46,944 nucleotides of DNA from Rhodanobacter sp. FW104-R8 (GTDB taxonomy: Bacteria > Pseudomonadota > Gammaproteobacteria > Xanthomonadales > Rhodanobacteraceae): positions 1 to 46,944 of the forward strand of contig NZ_LVJR01000119.1 of assembly GCF_001617365.1 (NCBI RefSeq). Reading direction: 5' to 3'. The notes beneath the pieces are model-generated. The model saw only the letters and a list, made by a program, of their open reading frames with translations. It was not told the DNA's origin and searched no databases. The stretch's first letter is position 1; each line of letters begins with the position of its first letter. Positions 44,083 through 46,944 of this stretch are shown here, one piece after another. Made by a program: the position numbers and the translations under genes.

Positions 44083-44098
44083 AATGGTGATGGCCATT
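44083..44098. promoter_or_regulatory. Possible LysR operator (AATGG-N6-CCATT)
   Basis: An inverted repeat with 5-bp arms and a 6-base spacer lies in the AT-rich gap between the LysR and aldo/keto reductase genes, 20 bp from the LysR start. It is a weak dyad but in the expected position. Confidence 0.35.
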
Positions 44099-44166
44099 AT
44101 TGAGCATTTATCCGCTTACCGTCGCGGCGCACCATGCACCCACCTTCACCCACCGGAACGACCACC

Positions 44167-45159
44167 ATGCAGACCCGCACTCTCGGCCATAACGGTCCGA
44201 CCGTCTCCGCCCTCGGCCTCGGCTGCATGGGCATGAGCGCGTTCTACGGCCAGCACGACGACGCCGAATCGATCGCCACCATCCACCACGCGCTGGATCG
44301 CGGCCTCAACCTGCTCGACACCGCCGACATGTACGGCCCGCACACCAACGAGGCGCTGGTGGGCAAGGCGATCAAGGGCCGCCGCAAGCAGGCCTTCGTC
44401 GCCACCAAGTTCGGCATCGTGCGCGACCCGGACGACCCGCAGGCGCGCCGCGTCAACGGCCGCCCGGACTACGTGCGCGCGGCCTGCGACGCCAGCCTGC
44501 AGCGGCTCGGCATCGACACGATCGACCTGTACTACCAGCATCGCGTCGACCCGGGCGTGCCGATCGAGGAGACCGTCGGCGCGATGGCCGAACTGGTTGC
44601 CGCCGGCAAGGTGCGCTATCTCGGCCTGAGCGAGGCTTCCGGCGCCACGCTGGAACGTGCGTGCAAGGTGCACCCGATCGCCGCGTTGCAAAGCGAGTTC
44701 TCGCTGTGGACGCGCGACCCGCAAACGAATGGCATGCTCGCCGCCTGCCGCAAGCTCGGCGTCAGCCTGGTCGCCTATTCGCCGCTGGGCCGCGGCTTCC
44801 TCACCGGCGCGATCCGCTCGCCGGACGACTTCGACGCCGACGACTACCGCCGCACCAGCCCGCGCTTCATGGGCGACAACTTCGCCCGCAACCTGCAGCT
44901 GGTCGAACAGGTGAAAGCGCTGGCCGCCGACAAGGGCTGCTCGCCCGCGCAGCTGGCGCTGGCCTGGGTGCTGGCGCAGGGCGACGACGTGCTGGCGATC
45001 CCGGGCACCAGGAAACGCTCGCGGCTGGACGAAAACCTCGGCGCGCTCGATGTGCAGCTCAGCGCGGCCGAAATCGCGGCGATCGACGCGGTGTTCCCGC
45101 CGGACGCCGCCGCCGGCGACCGCTACGTCAGCTCGGGCATGCACATGGTCAACGTGTAA
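44167..45159 (+). CDS. Aldo/keto reductase
   Basis: A 330-residue NADPH-dependent oxidoreductase with a TIM-barrel. The catalytic tetrad appears as Asp and Tyr in [14 protein letters not shown], Lys in VATKFG and His in LYYQHRVD. The C-terminal cofactor strand is [19 protein letters not shown]. The family reduces aldehydes and ketones; the substrate is unknown. The N-terminus [19 protein letters not shown] is typical of the YajO/AKR13-like group. The ATG at 44167 fits. It is probably regulated by the divergent LysR protein. Confidence 0.94.
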   Translation: MQTRTLGHNGPTVSALGLGCMGMSAFYGQHDDAESIATIHHALDRGLNLLDTADMYGPHTNEALVGKAIKGRRKQAFVATKFGIVRDPDDPQARRVNGRPDYVRAACDASLQRLGIDTIDLYYQHRVDPGVPIEETVGAMAELVAAGKVRYLGLSEASGATLERACKVHPIAALQSEFSLWTRDPQTNGMLAACRKLGVSLVAYSPLGRGFLTGAIRSPDDFDADDYRRTSPRFMGDNFARNLQLVEQVKALAADKGCSPAQLALAWVLAQGDDVLAIPGTRKRSRLDENLGALDVQLSAAEIAAIDAVFPPDAAAGDRYVSSGMHMVNV

Positions 45160-45164
45160 CGCCG

Positions 45165-45215
45165 TGCTCCCTCTCCTGCACTGCAGGAGAGGGCCGGGCG
45201 ACTCAGGTGAAGGGT
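45165..45215. repeat. CTCCCTCTCCTG/CAGGAGAGGG inverted repeat, family E
   Basis: The arms CCCTCTCCTG and CAGGAGAGGG lie just after the aldo/keto reductase stop, followed by GCCGGGCGACTCAGG as in the unit at 39189. A terminator-like role for this hairpin is possible. Confidence 0.65.
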
Positions 45216-45279
45216 TCGCTCTCGATCTTTCCCGCCAGTGCCTCGCAGGGCGAGAAGCAAGGCAGCTAAACTGCGCGGC

Positions 45280-46104
45280 ATGAGCACCCCCGAACACTCC
45301 CCGCTCGGCAAGGACACCGTCTACGCCGACCGCTACGATCCGAGCCTGCTGTTTCCGATCCCGCGTGCGGACAAACGCGCGGAGATCGGCATCGCCGAGA
45401 CGTTGCCGTTCCATGGCGTGGACATCTGGAACGCCTACGAGCTGTCGTGGCTCGACCTGCGCGGCAAGCCGCAGGTGGCGATGGCCGAGTTCCGCGTGCC
45501 GGCGGCGTCGCCGCACATCATCGAATCGAAGTCGTTCAAGCTGTACCTCAACGGCTTCGCGCAGGAGCGCATCGCCGACCCCGCCACGCTGGCTGCCACC
45601 CTGCTGCACGACCTGTCCGCGGCGGCCGGTGCGGTGGTCGGCGTGCAATTGCGCGACGCGCGCGCCGACGCGCTTCCCGTCGTCGACCTGGGCGGCCTCC
45701 TGCTCGACGCGCAGGACATCGCGATCGACCACTACGGCCCGCCACAGGCCGATTTCCTGCAGGCCGCCACCAGCGCGACGCCGGTGGCGGAAACCCTGGT
45801 CTCGCACCTGCTGCGCTCGAACTGCCCGGTCACCGGCCAGCCCGACTGGGGCAGCGTGCAGGTCGCCTACCGCGGCGCGCCGATCGACCATGCCGGCCTG
45901 CTGCGCTACCTGGTCTCGTTCCGCACCCACAACGAATTCCACGAACAGTGCGTGGAACGCATCTTCGTCGACCTGACGCAGCGCTGCGCGCCGCGGCAGC
46001 TCAGCGTGTATGCGCGCTACACCCGCCGCGGCGGGCTGGACATCAACCCGTTCCGCAGCAGCACGCCGGCCACGCCCGGCAATCCACGCACGGTACGCCA
46101 GTAG
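45280..46104 (+). CDS. queF: NADPH-dependent 7-cyano-7-deazaguanine reductase QueF
   Basis: A 274-residue QueF of the long (fused two-domain) type. It reduces preQ0 to preQ1 in queuosine synthesis. The binding motif [12 protein letters not shown] is at residues 82-93 and the catalytic Cys is C182 in [12 protein letters not shown], with Asp189. Length matches E. coli QueF (282). No preQ1 riboswitch is visible upstream; the gap instead holds a GC-rich repeat. The start at 45280 ([10 protein letters not shown]) gives the normal N-terminus. Confidence 0.96.
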   Translation: MSTPEHSPLGKDTVYADRYDPSLLFPIPRADKRAEIGIAETLPFHGVDIWNAYELSWLDLRGKPQVAMAEFRVPAASPHIIESKSFKLYLNGFAQERIADPATLAATLLHDLSAAAGAVVGVQLRDARADALPVVDLGGLLLDAQDIAIDHYGPPQADFLQAATSATPVAETLVSHLLRSNCPVTGQPDWGSVQVAYRGAPIDHAGLLRYLVSFRTHNEFHEQCVERIFVDLTQRCAPRQLSVYARYTRRGGLDINPFRSSTPATPGNPRTVRQ

Positions 46105-46292
46105 CGCTGGAAGCATCGACTCATTGCGCGCCGCGCGTCGCCGGCGCGTGAAAGTTCAGCACACTGAACGCCCCTCGGTAATCGCCGCTTCAGATCGGCG
46201 GCGCTAGCCTCGGTGGCCTGACCAACGCGCCGGACGGCGCTGCGGCAGTCGCCACGGACGGGCATCCGCCTGCGACCGAGCCAGGAGTTCCC

Positions 46293-46904
46293 ATGACACG
46301 TCCCATGCACAATACCGCGCTGTTGAGCGCCACCCTCGCCGCCCTGCTGCTCAGTGCCTGCGGCAAGAACGAACCGGCGGCGCCGCCGGCCAACGCACCC
46401 GCCCCGGCCCACACGGCCGCCGCTCCCGCACCGGCTCCTGCCCCGGCCGCCACCGCCGCGCAACCCGTAGCCACCGCCACGGCCACCCATGCCGGTAGCA
46501 TGGCGCCCAGCATCGCGGCAACGCCGCCGCCCGCGCCGCTCACCGTGGCCAAACTGACCCTGGGCAGCGCGGTGAACGCCGAGTACAAGGTAACCCGCCC
46601 CGGCAACCGTTTCGCCGCCAGCGACAGGACCATCTACGCCAGCGTCACCACCGAAGGCAGCACCGGCGGCGCCACGCTCAACGCGAAATGGAGCTACCTG
46701 GAAGGCCAGGGCCAGCTGGTCAGCAGCATCAGCCAGTCGATCGCCACCGACGGCCCCGCCATCACCACGTTCAAGGTGCAGAACCCCGACCTGTGGCCCG
46801 AAGGCAAGTACCGCGTCGAGATCTCGCTCGACGGCAAACCCGTGGCGAAGCAGGACTTCGAGATCAGGAGGGTTCTACCCCGTTTTCGCGGACAGTTGAG
46901 TTAA
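46293..46904 (+). CDS. Ala/Pro-rich lipoprotein of unknown function, 3' end probably altered by an IS
   Basis: A 203-residue putative lipoprotein. The signal MHNTALLSATLAALLLSAC ends in a lipobox (LLSAC). A low-complexity Ala/Pro/Thr linker follows (about residues 27-80), then a compact beta-rich domain (about 82-192, ending GKPVAKQDFEI). The last residues, RRVLPRFRGQLS, are encoded by sequence that looks like an insertion-sequence end, so the native C-terminus probably stopped earlier or is truncated. I do not recognise the domain. The gene follows queF by about 190 bp with no feature seen in that gap. Confidence 0.7.
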   Translation: MTRPMHNTALLSATLAALLLSACGKNEPAAPPANAPAPAHTAAAPAPAPAPAATAAQPVATATATHAGSMAPSIAATPPPAPLTVAKLTLGSAVNAEYKVTRPGNRFAASDRTIYASVTTEGSTGGATLNAKWSYLEGQGQLVSSISQSIATDGPAITTFKVQNPDLWPEGKYRVEISLDGKPVAKQDFEIRRVLPRFRGQLS

Positions 46905-46944
46905 GGCCGTAAAGGCCCGGTCCCGAACCTCGATTCTGCGTTGC
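46869..46944. mobile_element. Possible insertion-sequence end, IS3-like, running off the right edge
   Basis: From about GGGTTCTACCCCG through TTTTCGCGGACAG and GAGTTAAGG the sequence changes character. It resembles terminal repeats of IS3-family elements, which often carry a CCCC ... GGACA ... TTAAG pattern. No transposase is in the window, so this is a pattern call only. Confidence 0.4.

Noticed and set aside
45216-45279. preQ1 riboswitch before queF
   Set aside because: No C-rich loop plus A-rich tail (AAACTAA-like) was found in the expected spacing.

Overview
The window is about 47 kb of high-GC chromosome. Gene content and order (class I nrdA and nrdB, rdgC, a divergent LysR/aceB-aceA cluster, ubiJ-ubiB, a MarR/FUSC efflux operon, a large M16 peptidase, a DPP-like S9 peptidase) point to the Xanthomonadales, most likely Rhodanobacteraceae (Rhodanobacter/Dyella/Luteibacter type). 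This is inferred from protein character, not from a database search. No tRNA, rRNA, CRISPR array, prophage or plasmid functions were seen. Most genes are core metabolism. The unusual material lies in intergenic regulation and in several families of dispersed palindromic repeats.

Layout. 1-4.8 kb: the 5' end of rdgC (minus), tyrB and ttcA (minus), ydcH-like and GNAT genes (plus), pssA (minus). 4.8-8.75 kb: a minus-strand marR-FUSC-DUF1656-HlyD efflux operon with a strong palindromic operator. 8.8-12.3 kb: a DUF4156 lipoprotein and an M16 zinc peptidase (minus). 12.35-12.72 kb: a textbook sigma-54 promoter with IHF and activator-like sites in front of a 67-residue protein I do not recognise. 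12.8-18.3 kb: trmL, ubiJ-ubiB, truC, arfB, an acyltransferase and a LysE-type exporter (all plus). 18.4-23.6 kb: a likely exopolysaccharide cluster (sugar-nucleotide epimerase, GT2 synthase, TPR/beta-barrel outer-membrane protein, polysaccharide deacetylase) behind a near-perfect CRP/Clp site. 23.7-27.9 kb: the glyoxylate shunt (aceB, aceA) with a divergent LysR regulator. 27.9-31.8 kb: a CPA1-type antiporter with a TrkA-N-like tail, comM and ubiK (minus). 31.9-36.8 kb: an orphan PII gene, then class I ribonucleotide reductase under apparent dual control by tandem NrdR boxes on the promoter and a cobalamin riboswitch in the leader. nrdA and nrdB are separated by an antisense GIY-YIG nuclease gene flanked by palindromic repeats. 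36.8-39.1 kb: a BlaI/BlaR1-like pair with two BlaI boxes. 39.4-46.9 kb: S9 peptidase, hotdog thioesterase, GST-like protein, LysR/aldo-keto reductase divergent pair, queF and an Ala/Pro-rich lipoprotein whose 3' end runs into what looks like an insertion-sequence end at the window edge.

How parts work together. UbiJ, UbiB and UbiK all serve ubiquinone synthesis. TtcA, TrmL, TruC and QueF are tRNA-modification enzymes. AceB/AceA allow growth on acetate or fatty acids. The 18.4-23.6 kb genes fit synthesis, deacetylation and export of a secreted polysaccharide, analogous in parts to Pga or YaiO/YaiP systems but with its own gene set. At least five genes take their stop codon from inside a dispersed palindromic repeat, so these repeats abut coding 3' ends. 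The best candidates for new biology are the sigma-54-driven small protein, the polysaccharide cluster and the invaded, doubly regulated nrdA/nrdB locus.
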